From: JAIOSM01 sp023143455 | GTDB taxonomy: Bacteria; Desulfobacterota; Desulfobacteria; Desulfobacterales; Desulfobacteraceae | Reading direction: 5' to 3' | DNA length: 64,000 nucleotides | Assembly: GCA_030632885.1 (NCBI GenBank) | Contig: DAOVTW010000003.1 | Span: forward strand, 1 to 64,000 | In this document: piece by piece, positions 1-9,722 of the stretch | Layout of the letters: every line of letters starts with the position of its first letter | How positions within the stretch are numbered: position 1 is the stretch's first letter | Program-made: the position numbers and the translations under genes | Notes under the pieces: model-generated | Told to the model about the DNA's origin: nothing | What the model saw: the letters and a program-made list of their open reading frames with translations, nothing else | Database searches by the model: none

Positions 1-1
1 A

Positions 2-109
2 ACTAAAGGCAGAGGAAAGCTTGGCCCACCAGGAAAAATAAGTGTTCCAATTAAGGATGTTTGGTTATACCCACTCAATAAGCATTTCAAATCTTTGTTG
101 AAAAAATAA
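2..109 (+). CDS. C-terminal tail of an unrecognised protein (partial)
   Basis: An open frame enters from the left edge and stops at the TAA at 107-109, giving 35 residues. The tail is basic, with a Gly/Pro-rich stretch followed by a Lys-rich end. No family can be recognised from so little. It is in the same direction as the glutamate synthase genes, and its stop lies 82 bases before the next start, so it could belong to the same transcript or end just before a new promoter. The call rests only on the open frame and its position. Confidence 0.45.
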   Translation, partial: TKGRGKLGPPGKISVPIKDVWLYPLNKHFKSLLKK

Positions 110-134
110 TCACTGAAGTGCTTGACCGAATATT

Positions 135-146
135 TACAATATTGTA
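135..146. promoter_or_regulatory. 12-bp perfect palindrome upstream of glutamate synthase operon
   Basis: TACAATATTGTA is a perfect palindrome 45 bases before the start of the glutaminase-domain gene, in the 82-base gap after the preceding stop. A TTGACC hexamer lies just upstream at 122-127. An operator is plausible, but in AT-rich DNA a palindrome of this length can occur by chance. Confidence 0.25.
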
Positions 147-191
147 GCTTGTATATTTTCAATAGATTAACAACATAGAAGGAGAATAATA

Positions 192-1322
192 ATGTGCCGG
201 TTAATTGGCTTGACCAGCAAAGAACCAGTGTCCCCAATGATTGCTATTAATGCCCTTGATGTAATGAAAGAAGGGCATGATGGTTCAGGCGTTGGCTTGC
301 TTTTAAAAGATCTTAGCGGCCCGTTTAAAGAGATGAAAGATTCACCTATCCTATCGGGCATTTTCACTGAAGATGGAATCCGGCGCCTTGATCTATTGAT
401 GATGGATCTAGGGTTTATGACCAAATATAAAATAACAATAAAAGTTCCTAAAAACAGTTTATCAGGTATTCCCAAGCGTGATGTTTATCTTATACGAGCT
501 TATGAGCTTCCCGAGGAATATGAAGAACTTGATAAAGAAACAATTGAAACACGTTTCATGAAAATTATGCTTAAAATTCGTGAAATGGGCAAAGATAAAA
601 ACGATATGATTGTTTTTTCATTCTGGCCTGACACTATCATGATAAAAGAGCTTGGAGATCCCATGGTAGTTGCTGAATACTTAAAGCTTGACAGAGAAGA
701 ATTAAAAAGTGGTATCATATTGGCTCAAGGCAGACAGAATACAAATTATGAAATAGCTCTTTATGCTTGCCATCCTTTTTTTTTAAAAGGGTATTCTACA
801 ATGACAAATGGCGAGAACACAGCATTTATACCTATTAAGAATTTTTTAATATCAAGAAATTTTCCAGGATACACAGGATATCAATCAGATTCTGAAGTTT
901 TTACACATATTCTCCATTATACAATGTCTCATTTAGAATTGGGGCTTGACTCATACAAACATGTAATAACTCCCCTTAAAAATGATTTTATTAATAAACA
1001 CAGCAATTCTTCATTTTTAAAGCATCTTAAAGAATCATGCCGTCAATTGATTATTGATGGACCAAATTGTGTTATTGGAACTCTTCCCGACAAAACAGTA
1101 TTCATGGTCCAGGATCAAAAAAAATTACGCCCTGGTGTTGTTGGTGGAAAACCCGGGATTTTTGCATTATCTTCGGAACTTTGCGGCCTTGACGCTATAA
1201 TTCCGGACAGGGATAAAAACAAAGATATTCAACCCATGTATATGGATACTGCAATTGTCAGCTCTGATCGTCAGGAGGTAAAAATATGCCGTCAAACAGA
1301 ACCATTAAACCTTCCACTTTAA
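192..1322 (+). CDS. Glutamate synthase, glutamine amidotransferase class II subunit
   Basis: The 376-residue protein starts Met-Cys-Arg-Leu, so Cys2 becomes the N-terminal nucleophile of an Ntn-type glutaminase once Met is removed. An oxyanion-like Asn-Gly pair (MTNGEN) lies near residue 205. It should release ammonia from glutamine for the FMN subunit encoded next. In ordinary bacterial GltB this domain is fused to the synthase; here it is a separate protein, as in archaeal-type glutamate synthases. A strong site, AAGGAG at 179-184, precedes the ATG. Its 3' end overlaps the next gene by 37 bases, so translation is probably coupled. Purine-type amidotransferases share the fold, but the neighbours decide for GOGAT. 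Confidence 0.85.
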   Translation: MCRLIGLTSKEPVSPMIAINALDVMKEGHDGSGVGLLLKDLSGPFKEMKDSPILSGIFTEDGIRRLDLLMMDLGFMTKYKITIKVPKNSLSGIPKRDVYLIRAYELPEEYEELDKETIETRFMKIMLKIREMGKDKNDMIVFSFWPDTIMIKELGDPMVVAEYLKLDREELKSGIILAQGRQNTNYEIALYACHPFFLKGYSTMTNGENTAFIPIKNFLISRNFPGYTGYQSDSEVFTHILHYTMSHLELGLDSYKHVITPLKNDFINKHSNSSFLKHLKESCRQLIIDGPNCVIGTLPDKTVFMVQDQKKLRPGVVGGKPGIFALSSELCGLDAIIPDRDKNKDIQPMYMDTAIVSSDRQEVKICRQTEPLNLPL

Positions 1323-2920
1323 GCATAAGTGATCTGCCATGGCAGATTAAATGGGATAAAGATAAATGTACATTATGTGGCAAGTGTACCAGTGTTTGCC
1401 CGGTTCGAGCAATAGAACTAAAAGTGTTTAGAAAAAAGTCTATCTCAGTATCTATTGATTTAAATCAGGCTAACAAATCAGATTTTCAAACATTTTTTGG
1501 AATCAACCAGCAAAATGCCATTGAAAATACTTGTATGGGTTGTGGTATGTGCACTCTTATATGCCCAAATAATGCTATTATTTCAGATAAAAATCTTCAA
1601 ACAGATAAATTCTCATTTCACATAAACCAGGGAGGAGAGCCAAGAAAGCGTGGGGGAAGAAGGAATTCAAAAGAAAGCATTCTTGATAAAATCAAATTTA
1701 TACGAATCTCCATGCTTACAGATCCTGCGCTTGATGCAGGACGGCACGAATTTGAGATATCCACCCTTTTAGGTAGAATACTCCCGCCAAAAGAGAATAT
1801 GAAACAATTGAGAGAACACGGCTGGATTCCGCCTGTCAGAGAGATATATCCATTAATTATTGGTGGAATGTCTATAGGAGCACTTTCTCCAACAATGTGG
1901 GAAGGGCTTCAGATGGGTGTTGCATATCTCAATGAAGAGCTTAATATGCAGGTTAGAATCAGCTCCGGTGAGGGAGGATGCCCTGCAAGGCTTTTGAAAA
2001 GCCGATTTTTAAAATATGTAATTCTTCAAATTGCCAGCGGATATTTTGGATGGGATGAAATCATCCATGCACTCCCTCATATGAAAGAAGACCCATGTGC
2101 AATTGAAATAAAATATGGTCAGGGTGCAAAACCGGGTGATGGCGGACTTCTCATGTGGTATAAAGTTAATAAATTAATTGCGGCCATTCGTGGAGTTCCC
2201 ATGGGTATAAGCCTTCCAAGCCCTCCAACTCATCAGACACAATATTCCATTGAGGAATCCATTGCAAAGATGATTCTATCAATGTCCATGGCATGGGGAT
2301 TCCGTGTACCGGTTTATCCCAAGATATCTGCTACATCTACATCCCTTGCAGTTATGAACAACCTCATGATTAATAATCATGCCTCCGGTCTTGCAATAGA
2401 TGGAGAAGACGGAGGAACCGGTGCTGCCTATGAAGTTTCCATGAATCATATGGGACATCCAATTGCTTCATGTGTGAGGGATAATTATTTAAACCTTGTT
2501 AAAGCTGGTAAGCAAAATGAAATCCCTATTTTTGCCGGGGGTGGTATTGGTAAAAATGGAAACCTTGCTGCCAATGCAGCTACACTTATTATGCTGGGCG
2601 CAAGCGGGGTACAGATTGGCAAATATGTTATGCAGGCAGGAGCAGGATGCCTTGGTACAGAAGAAGACAGATGCAATGTGTGTAACATCGGGGTTTGCCC
2701 AAAAGGCATAACATCCCAGGATCCAAGGCTTTACAGACGGCTTGATCCTGAGAAAGTTGCCGAACGCGTAGTGGATTTATTCCTGGCATTTGATACTGAA
2801 TTTAAAAAAATAATTGCTCCATTAGGACGTTCAACCTCATTACCAATAGGTATGTCAGATGCGCTGGGGATCAATGATTTTGCGGCAGCTCAACGTCTTA
2901 ATATCAAATATGTGGTTTAG
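1286..2920 (+). CDS. Glutamate synthase, ferredoxin-FMN central subunit
   Basis: This 544-residue protein has two N-terminal 4Fe-4S ferredoxin motifs, CTLCGKCTSVCP near residues 28-39 and CMGCGMCTLICP near 83-94. The FMN-binding TIM-barrel synthase domain follows, with IDGEDGGTGAA near 370 and GGGIGKNGNLAANAA near 415. The 3Fe-4S cysteine cluster CLGTEEDRCNVCNIGVCP lies near 455-472. It makes glutamate from 2-oxoglutarate and ammonia using electrons delivered through the Fe-S centres. The start is supported by AGGAGG at 1273-1278 and lies inside the preceding gene. The 9-base gap to the next gene indicates one operon. This is the archaeal/anaerobe split type and not canonical GltB. Confidence 0.92.
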   Translation: MPSNRTIKPSTLSISDLPWQIKWDKDKCTLCGKCTSVCPVRAIELKVFRKKSISVSIDLNQANKSDFQTFFGINQQNAIENTCMGCGMCTLICPNNAIISDKNLQTDKFSFHINQGGEPRKRGGRRNSKESILDKIKFIRISMLTDPALDAGRHEFEISTLLGRILPPKENMKQLREHGWIPPVREIYPLIIGGMSIGALSPTMWEGLQMGVAYLNEELNMQVRISSGEGGCPARLLKSRFLKYVILQIASGYFGWDEIIHALPHMKEDPCAIEIKYGQGAKPGDGGLLMWYKVNKLIAAIRGVPMGISLPSPPTHQTQYSIEESIAKMILSMSMAWGFRVPVYPKISATSTSLAVMNNLMINNHASGLAIDGEDGGTGAAYEVSMNHMGHPIASCVRDNYLNLVKAGKQNEIPIFAGGGIGKNGNLAANAATLIMLGASGVQIGKYVMQAGAGCLGTEEDRCNVCNIGVCPKGITSQDPRLYRRLDPEKVAERVVDLFLAFDTEFKKIIAPLGRSTSLPIGMSDALGINDFAAAQRLNIKYVV

Positions 2921-2929
2921 GAGACAAAA

Positions 2930-5290
2930 ATGAACCCAAAAATAAAATCAAACCCAAAATACTCTAAAATTTTTGGCAAACAAGATGGCAAACGCCTCTC
3001 CTCAAGAGTTGTTGAAGAAATTATACAAAATAAAATAAAAAAGGACCACAGGTACCTTGAAATTGAAGCCTTTGGTCAACATGGCATTGGTGGCAGGTTA
3101 TGGAGTGCAAAAGATAAAAAAATCCATATACGCATAACAGGTCACTCAGGGCAAAGAACAGGATCATTAGGATTTGCCAATACCAAAATTGAAATCATGG
3201 GCTCTGCTTCCGATGATGTTGGCTGGCTTAATGCCGGAGCACAAATCATTATCCACGGTCATGCTTCCAATGGAGTAATGAATGGAAGCGCCCAGGGACA
3301 GGTTTATGTTGCAGGCAGCATTGGTGCAAGAGGCATGACCATGACAAAACATAACCCCAGATTTGACCCGCCTGAATTATGGGTTTTAGGGTCAGCCGGG
3401 GACTTTTTTGGAGAGTTCATGGCAGGGGGCACTGCAATTATTTGTAATTTTGAATCTCAAAATGGTTCATATGCTCTTGGATATAGACCTTTTGTTGGAA
3501 TGGTGGCAGGCAAAGCCTTTATCCGGGGTGATATCGATGGTTTTAGTGAAAACGATGCCAACCTCGTACCCATATCAGATGATGAGTGGGACTGGCTTTT
3601 TATCAATCTTAAAACCTTTCTCTCAAAAATTAATAAAGATCAACTTATTGATTCCCTTGGCAAACGCTCCCAATGGAATTTAATGAAAGCAAAAAGCCAG
3701 GAGGAAAAACTTTATAATGATTCCAAAAAATCCTTAAAATCCTTTCGATCACAAGTCTGGATTAAAGAACTCGGTGCTGGTGGCCTCTTTGGAGACATCT
3801 TAAATGTTGATGAAGAACCCTGCCCCATTATTACATCAGGCAAGATGAGAAGATTTATCCCTATTTGGGAAAACAAAAAATATAAAGCACCATGCGAAGC
3901 TTCCTGTCCGACTTCCATACCGGTTCAGAACAGATGGCACCTTGTAAGATCAAAATCACTTGACACAGCTTTAGAAAAACAATTGGAATATACTCCTTTT
4001 CCTGCAACTATATGTGGTTATCTATGCCCTAACCCTTGTATGGCGACCTGCACAAGAAATGTTGAAGGCATGACACCCATTGATATAAAAATACTCAATC
4101 GTGCAACTGAGAATGTAAAACTCCCGAGTCCTCTTGAAAAAAGCGGAAAAACCATTGCAGTGATTGGGGCGGGCCCTGCCGGCATATCTGTGGCATGGCA
4201 GCTTACACTCAAGGGTCATGATGTAACACTTTTTGACGAAGAAAAAGAACTTGGTGGAAAGATCACAAGCGTTATTCCGGAATCAAGATTTTCTAAAAAG
4301 ATTTTTCAAAATGAGCTTAAAAGAGTAAAAAAACTGATACCCAACATCATACTAAATAAAAAAATTGATAAATCAAAAATGAAACAAATCAAAAAAAAGT
4401 TTGATTATACGGTTGTTGCATCAGGATTATCAAAATCAAAAATGTTGCCCATTGAAGGAATTGAAAAAGCAGATTCTGCTCTAAATTTTCTTTTTCTTGC
4501 AAAATCAAATGAAATTAAGCCGTTAAATAAAATAGTTATTATTGGTGCAGGGAATGTTGGATGTGATGTGGCAATTGAAGCTCACAGACTTGGAGCAAAA
4601 CAGATCACACTCATTGATGTGCAGAAACCTGCTGCCTTTGGTAATGAAAAAAGAGATGCAAAAGCTTGTGGAGCAAAATTTTTATGGCCGTGTTACACAG
4701 AAAAAATTACTGATAATGGAGTTTTACTGAAAACCGGCGAACTTATCATGGCAGATAAGGTTGTTATATCCATTGGTGATAAACCTGATCTGTCTTTTCT
4801 TGAAAAAAATATAGAAACAGATAATGAATTTATCAAAGTTAATAATCTATTTACAACATCAGATCCCAAAATTTTTGCAATTGGTGATGTTGTAAGCCCC
4901 GGACTTTTGACCGATGCAATTGGCATGGGCAGGAATTGTGCTCACTTCATCCATGCATTATTTCAAGGTAAGGATGTCATAAAAGACAAAAATTTGTTTG
5001 ATGAGAAAGAAAAAATAAATTCAAAAAGAATTTCTCTTGAATATTTTTCACCTTTTACCAATAAATTCAATAATATAGAAGAATGTGCTTCTGAGTGTGC
5101 CTCTTGCGGAACATGTCGTGATTGTGGTATCTGTATTTCGATTTGTCCGGAAAATGCAATTTTCAGGAATGAGTTAGAAGAAACTAATGATTATGAATAT
5201 GTATCAGATGCAGAAAAATGTATTGGATGTGGTTTTTGTGGAGGCGCATGCCCCTGCGGAATCTGGAACCTTGTTCCAAATACTGCCTGA
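2930..5290 (+). CDS. Glutamate synthase GXGXG + GltD-like + ferredoxin fusion
   Basis: This 786-residue protein joins three modules. Residues about 30-260 match the glutamate synthase GXGXG beta-helix domain, with repeated Gly-rich turns. From about 320 comes a GltD-type oxidoreductase: an N-terminal Fe-S segment (CEASCPTSIP, later CGYLCPNPCMATC), an FAD site GAGPAGIS near 412 and an NAD(P) site GAGNVGCD near 537. The C-terminus from about 722 carries two more 4Fe-4S motifs (CGTCRDCGICISICP and CIGCGFCGGACPCG). It would pass electrons from a pyridine nucleotide or ferredoxin to the FMN subunit. Fusing the GXGXG domain to the small subunit is unusual, since most genomes encode them separately. 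Confidence 0.9.
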   Translation: MNPKIKSNPKYSKIFGKQDGKRLSSRVVEEIIQNKIKKDHRYLEIEAFGQHGIGGRLWSAKDKKIHIRITGHSGQRTGSLGFANTKIEIMGSASDDVGWLNAGAQIIIHGHASNGVMNGSAQGQVYVAGSIGARGMTMTKHNPRFDPPELWVLGSAGDFFGEFMAGGTAIICNFESQNGSYALGYRPFVGMVAGKAFIRGDIDGFSENDANLVPISDDEWDWLFINLKTFLSKINKDQLIDSLGKRSQWNLMKAKSQEEKLYNDSKKSLKSFRSQVWIKELGAGGLFGDILNVDEEPCPIITSGKMRRFIPIWENKKYKAPCEASCPTSIPVQNRWHLVRSKSLDTALEKQLEYTPFPATICGYLCPNPCMATCTRNVEGMTPIDIKILNRATENVKLPSPLEKSGKTIAVIGAGPAGISVAWQLTLKGHDVTLFDEEKELGGKITSVIPESRFSKKIFQNELKRVKKLIPNIILNKKIDKSKMKQIKKKFDYTVVASGLSKSKMLPIEGIEKADSALNFLFLAKSNEIKPLNKIVIIGAGNVGCDVAIEAHRLGAKQITLIDVQKPAAFGNEKRDAKACGAKFLWPCYTEKITDNGVLLKTGELIMADKVVISIGDKPDLSFLEKNIETDNEFIKVNNLFTTSDPKIFAIGDVVSPGLLTDAIGMGRNCAHFIHALFQGKDVIKDKNLFDEKEKINSKRISLEYFSPFTNKFNNIEECASECASCGTCRDCGICISICPENAIFRNELEETNDYEYVSDAEKCIGCGFCGGACPCGIWNLVPNTA

Positions 5291-5353
5291 TATTCAAAGG
5301 GCACAAAATTATGTTTGATCAGTTTAATAATGTTATAAGGAATTAATTAGCAG

Positions 5354-6496
5354 ATGAAAGCTTTACTTGCACTTGAGGATGGCAGAACCTTTCCATGCAG
5401 AAGTTTTACTGGAAAAGGAGAAGTCAGTGGAGAAGTAGTATTTAACACCAGCATGACAGGTTATCAGGAAATCCTTACTGATCCTTCTTACCATGGTCAG
5501 ATGATAACAATGACATATCCTTTGATTGGGAACTACGGTGTTTGTCCTGAAGATGTTGAATCTGATAAAATTCAAGCCTCAGCTCTTATTGTGAAAGAAT
5601 ATCAGGATTTTCCAAGCAACTATAGATCAACCGGGACTCTTGGTGATTACCTTAAAAAAGAAGGTGTTCTTGGAGTTGAAGATCTTGATACCAGAGCTTT
5701 GACTCTACACATCAGAAAAACCGGTGCCATGAGAGCTATTATCTCAACTGATGATCTTGATCCTGCAAGCCTCTCGAAAAAGACTAAAAATATTGAGCCC
5801 ATGCAGGGAAGAGACCTTGTCAAAATGGTTACAACTGACAGGCCTTATTTCTGGAACACTACCAAACCTTCATATATTCCAAAAGACAGCGTTTTAACTC
5901 CTGAAATATGGCGTAACAAAAAGAAAAAATTCTCTGTAGTTGCTCTTGATTTTGGTATTAAATATAATATTATAAGATGCCTTGAAAAAGCTGGATGCGA
6001 GGTTCTCGTGCTTCCTGCTGATACTGATTCTAATGCCATACGCAATCTAAAACCTGATGGAATATTTTTATCAAATGGTCCTGGTGACCCTGAGCCCATT
6101 ACCTGTGCTGTAAAAACTATAAAAGAAATTTTAGGTTTTGTTCCCGTATTTGGAATCTGCCTTGGTATGCAATTGCTGGGACTTGCCATGGGAGCTTCCA
6201 CACATAAAATTAAATTCGGGCATAGGGGCGGTAATCAACCAGTAATGAATCTTAAAACCAATAAAGTTGAAATAACATCACAAAATCATGGGTTTGCAAT
6301 AAACATTGACTCCATTGAAAAAAGCAAGCTCACCATGACACATATTAACTTAAATGAAGATTCTTTAGAAGGACTTAAAAACGACTCTCTTGCTGCATTT
6401 GCAGTACAATACCACCCCGAGGCTTCTCCTGGGCCCCATGACTCAACATATCTTTTTAACCAATTTGTAGAGATGATAAAAAATGCCAAAACGTGA
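5354..6496 (+). CDS. carA: Carbamoyl-phosphate synthase small subunit
   Basis: The protein has 380 residues, the usual CarA length. The N-terminal CarA domain (TGEVVFNTSMTGYQE-like) is followed by a class I glutamine amidotransferase with nucleophile Cys in FGICLGMQLLG near residue 269 and the His/Glu pair in YHPEASPGPHDS near 353. It hydrolyses glutamine and channels ammonia to CarB for pyrimidine and arginine synthesis. It overlaps carB by 14 bases. It starts 63 bases after the glutamate synthase operon, so the two glutamine-dependent systems may be co-transcribed. Confidence 0.97.
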   Translation: MKALLALEDGRTFPCRSFTGKGEVSGEVVFNTSMTGYQEILTDPSYHGQMITMTYPLIGNYGVCPEDVESDKIQASALIVKEYQDFPSNYRSTGTLGDYLKKEGVLGVEDLDTRALTLHIRKTGAMRAIISTDDLDPASLSKKTKNIEPMQGRDLVKMVTTDRPYFWNTTKPSYIPKDSVLTPEIWRNKKKKFSVVALDFGIKYNIIRCLEKAGCEVLVLPADTDSNAIRNLKPDGIFLSNGPGDPEPITCAVKTIKEILGFVPVFGICLGMQLLGLAMGASTHKIKFGHRGGNQPVMNLKTNKVEITSQNHGFAINIDSIEKSKLTMTHINLNEDSLEGLKNDSLAAFAVQYHPEASPGPHDSTYLFNQFVEMIKNAKT

Positions 6497-9400
6497 AGAT
6501 ATAAAAAAAATCCTGATCATTGGTGCCGGACCCATTATAATCAGTCAGGGCTGTGAATTTGATTATTCAGGAACCCAAGCCTGTAAAGCACTTAAAGAAG
6601 AAGGTTATGAAGTAATTTTAGTTAATTCAAACCCTGCCACAATAATGACAGACCCTGAAACTGCTGATAAAGTTTATATAGAACCTATAACAGTAGAAAC
6701 TATTGTAAAAATAATTGAAAGAGAAAGACCTGATGCCCTGCTCCCAACCCTTGGTGGGCAAACAGGTTTAAACACTGCAATTGGAACTGCAAAAACAGGT
6801 ATTCTTGAAAAATATAATGTTGAAATGATTGGCGCATCAATTGAGGCAATCAACAAAGCTGAAGACAGAGAACTTTTCAGAAATGCAATGGAAAAAATCA
6901 ACCTCAGGATTCCAAGAAGCAACTTTGCCTATAAAATCGAAGATGTTGAACCTATTGCCAAAGAAATTGGTTTCCCAATAATTGTACGTCCTAGCTTTAC
7001 CCTTGGCGGCACAGGCGGAGGTGTTGCATACAACTTAGAAGAGCTTTTACTTCTTTCAAAAACAGGACTTGACGCGAGCCTTAATACCCAGGTTATGCTG
7101 GAAGAATCTGTTCTGGGCTGGAAAGAATACGAACTTGAAGTCATGCGTGACAACGCAGGGAATGTTGTTATTATCTGCTCCATTGAAAATGTGGATCCCA
7201 TGGGTGTCCATACCGGAGACAGCATAACTGTTGCACCTGCCCAAACTCTTTCTGATAAAGAATATCAAAAATTACGAGATGCCTCCATAGCCATAATGAA
7301 TGAAATTGGAGTTGATACCGGAGGCTCAAATGTTCAGTTTGCAATCAACCCTGAAAATGGGGAAATGATTGTTGTGGAAATGAACCCCAGGGTTTCAAGA
7401 AGTTCAGCGCTTGCATCAAAAGCAACTGGATTTCCCATTGCAAAAATTGCAGCTAAACTTGCTGTTGGATATACCTTAGATGAAATTCCCAATGATATAA
7501 CCGGAGAGACACTTGCATGTTTTGAACCTTCTATAGATTATTGTGTTGTAAAAATACCCAGATGGACTTTTGAAAAATTCCCTGAGACTGAGGATGTTCT
7601 TACAACAGCCATGAAATCTGTTGGTGAAACCATGGCAATTGGGCGAACATTTAAAGAAGCTTTGCAAAAGGGTTTAAGATCTCTTGAAATCGGTAGAGCA
7701 GGACTTGGAGCTGACGGGAAAGACCCGGGACTTGAAGATCTTTCAGAATCCCAGATTGAAAACAAGCTTGCTACACCAAATTCCCAAAGGATTTTCTATC
7801 TTAAATATGCCTTGGAAAATGGCATGACAATAGAAAAAATCTACAAGCTTACAAAAATTGATCCCTGGTTTCTTGATCAAATAAAACAAATTATTGAACT
7901 TGAAAAAAGAATTAAACTTGCAGGTAAAAACATTCCAAAAGATGTACTTGAATCTGCAAAAAAAACAGGGTTTTCAGATAAACAATTATCTTTTTTAACA
8001 AAACTTACAGAAACAGAAATTGAAAAGAAAAGAAAAGAACTTGGCATTATACCTGTATATAAGCTTGTTGATACATGTGCAGGAGAATTCCAAGCATCCA
8101 CTCCCTATTATTATTCAACATATGAAAAAGAATGTGAAGCAAGAATTTCCAACAAGAAAAAGATAATCATACTTGGTGGAGGACCAAACAGAATCGGCCA
8201 GGGAATAGAGTTCGACTATTGCTGCGTCCATGCATCCTATGCCCTAAAAGAAGAAGGCATTGAAAGTATAATGATTAACTCTAACCCGGAAACTGTCTCA
8301 ACAGACTATGACACTTCTGATAAACTATATTTTGAACCACTCACAAAAGAAGATGTCATGCATATTATTGAAAAAGAAACCCCCGATGGAATCATTGTTC
8401 AGTTTGGTGGGCAAACTCCCCTTAACCTTGCTAATGACCTTGAAAAAGCCGGCGCCCCAATAATTGGAACTTCTCCTGAAAGTATTGCAAGAGCAGAAGA
8501 CAGAGAACTTTTCCAGGAAATGATAACTATGCTTGGTCTTTTGCAACCGGAAAATGGAACAGCAACAAGTTACAAAGAAGCCCAAAAAGTTGCAACTTTA
8601 ATCGGTTATCCTGTAATGGTACGCCCTTCCTTTGTCCTTGGCGGCAGAGCCATGAAAATAGTTTATGATGAAAAAGATCTTGAAGAGTATTTTACCCTGG
8701 CAATTTCTGCCTCGCCAAAACATCCGGTTTTAATTGATAAATTTTTAGAAGAAGCTTTTGAACTTGATGTTGACGCAATTTCTGATGGAGAAAATACTAT
8801 AATTGCAGGTATGATGGAACACATTGAAGAAGCAGGCATACATTCAGGAGATTCTGCATGTGTCCTTCCTCCTTTTTCCATATCAAAAGAACATATTGAT
8901 GAAATGACAAAAGCAACCAAAGCCATCGCAAAAGAACTTTTAGTTAAAGGGCTCATGAATATACAATTTGGAATAATGGATGACAAAGTTTATATAATAG
9001 AAGTAAATCCCAGGGCTTCAAGAACTATCCCTTTTGTATGCAAGGCAACAGGTATTCCCTTTGCAAAGCTTGCCACCAAGGTAATGCTTGGCAAAAGCCT
9101 TAAAGAGTTAGGATTAACAAAAGAATTTGTTCCAAATCATTATTCAGTAAAAGAGGCTGTCATGCCCTTTGATAAATTTACCAATGTTGACCCTGTGCTT
9201 GGTCCTGAAATGAAATCCACCGGCGAAGTAATGGGCATAGACAATGACCTTGGGACTGCCTTTGCCAAGGCACAATTTGGAGCCTCACAACTTTTACCAA
9301 CCTCTGGCAATGTTTTTATAAGTATTCAGGATAAAGATAAAAAAGCAGCTCTTCCCATTGCAGAAAAGCTCTATGAAATGGGATTTAAGATACTTGCCAC

Positions 9401-9707
9401 CAAAGGCACAGCAGACTTTCTTGAAGAAAATTCAATCCCTTCTGAAATCATTAAAAAAGTATCAACAGGTCGTCCCAATGTTGTTGATGCAGTGAAAAAC
9501 AATCGCATACAACTTATATTAAACACAGCATCAAACAGCCAGACAAGACGTGACGGCTATGCAATAAGAAGTGCGGCTCTAAAATTTAAAATTCCATATT
9601 CAACCACTACTGATGGAACAAAAGCTATCTGTAATGCAATAACCGCTTTAAGGAAAAAAGAATTTACAGTTAAAACTATTCAAGAATACCATAAGACTAT
9701 TTTATAA
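6483..9707 (+). CDS. carB: Carbamoyl-phosphate synthase large subunit
   Basis: This is a full-length 1074-residue protein with the duplicated CarB architecture. Two ATP-grasp halves begin with IIGAGPIIISQGCEFDYSG and the related ILGGGPNRIGQGIEFDY near residue 560. ATP-grasp signature pairs such as VEMNPRVSRSSALASKATG and VEVNPRASRTIPF are present, and an MGS-like allosteric domain ends the protein. It makes carbamoyl phosphate from bicarbonate, ammonia and two ATP. The start overlaps carA by 14 bases, the usual coupled arrangement. A radical SAM gene follows after 15 bases. Confidence 0.98.
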   Translation: MPKREDIKKILIIGAGPIIISQGCEFDYSGTQACKALKEEGYEVILVNSNPATIMTDPETADKVYIEPITVETIVKIIERERPDALLPTLGGQTGLNTAIGTAKTGILEKYNVEMIGASIEAINKAEDRELFRNAMEKINLRIPRSNFAYKIEDVEPIAKEIGFPIIVRPSFTLGGTGGGVAYNLEELLLLSKTGLDASLNTQVMLEESVLGWKEYELEVMRDNAGNVVIICSIENVDPMGVHTGDSITVAPAQTLSDKEYQKLRDASIAIMNEIGVDTGGSNVQFAINPENGEMIVVEMNPRVSRSSALASKATGFPIAKIAAKLAVGYTLDEIPNDITGETLACFEPSIDYCVVKIPRWTFEKFPETEDVLTTAMKSVGETMAIGRTFKEALQKGLRSLEIGRAGLGADGKDPGLEDLSESQIENKLATPNSQRIFYLKYALENGMTIEKIYKLTKIDPWFLDQIKQIIELEKRIKLAGKNIPKDVLESAKKTGFSDKQLSFLTKLTETEIEKKRKELGIIPVYKLVDTCAGEFQASTPYYYSTYEKECEARISNKKKIIILGGGPNRIGQGIEFDYCCVHASYALKEEGIESIMINSNPETVSTDYDTSDKLYFEPLTKEDVMHIIEKETPDGIIVQFGGQTPLNLANDLEKAGAPIIGTSPESIARAEDRELFQEMITMLGLLQPENGTATSYKEAQKVATLIGYPVMVRPSFVLGGRAMKIVYDEKDLEEYFTLAISASPKHPVLIDKFLEEAFELDVDAISDGENTIIAGMMEHIEEAGIHSGDSACVLPPFSISKEHIDEMTKATKAIAKELLVKGLMNIQFGIMDDKVYIIEVNPRASRTIPFVCKATGIPFAKLATKVMLGKSLKELGLTKEFVPNHYSVKEAVMPFDKFTNVDPVLGPEMKSTGEVMGIDNDLGTAFAKAQFGASQLLPTSGNVFISIQDKDKKAALPIAEKLYEMGFKILATKGTADFLEENSIPSEIIKKVSTGRPNVVDAVKNNRIQLILNTASNSQTRRDGYAIRSAALKFKIPYSTTTDGTKAICNAITALRKKEFTVKTIQEYHKTIL

Positions 9708-9722
9708 AGAGATATAGTAACT

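Noticed and set aside
122..157. Sigma-70 promoter for the GOGAT operon
   Set aside because: TTGACC is present, but the nearest TATATT-like box is about 24 bases away, outside the usual range.
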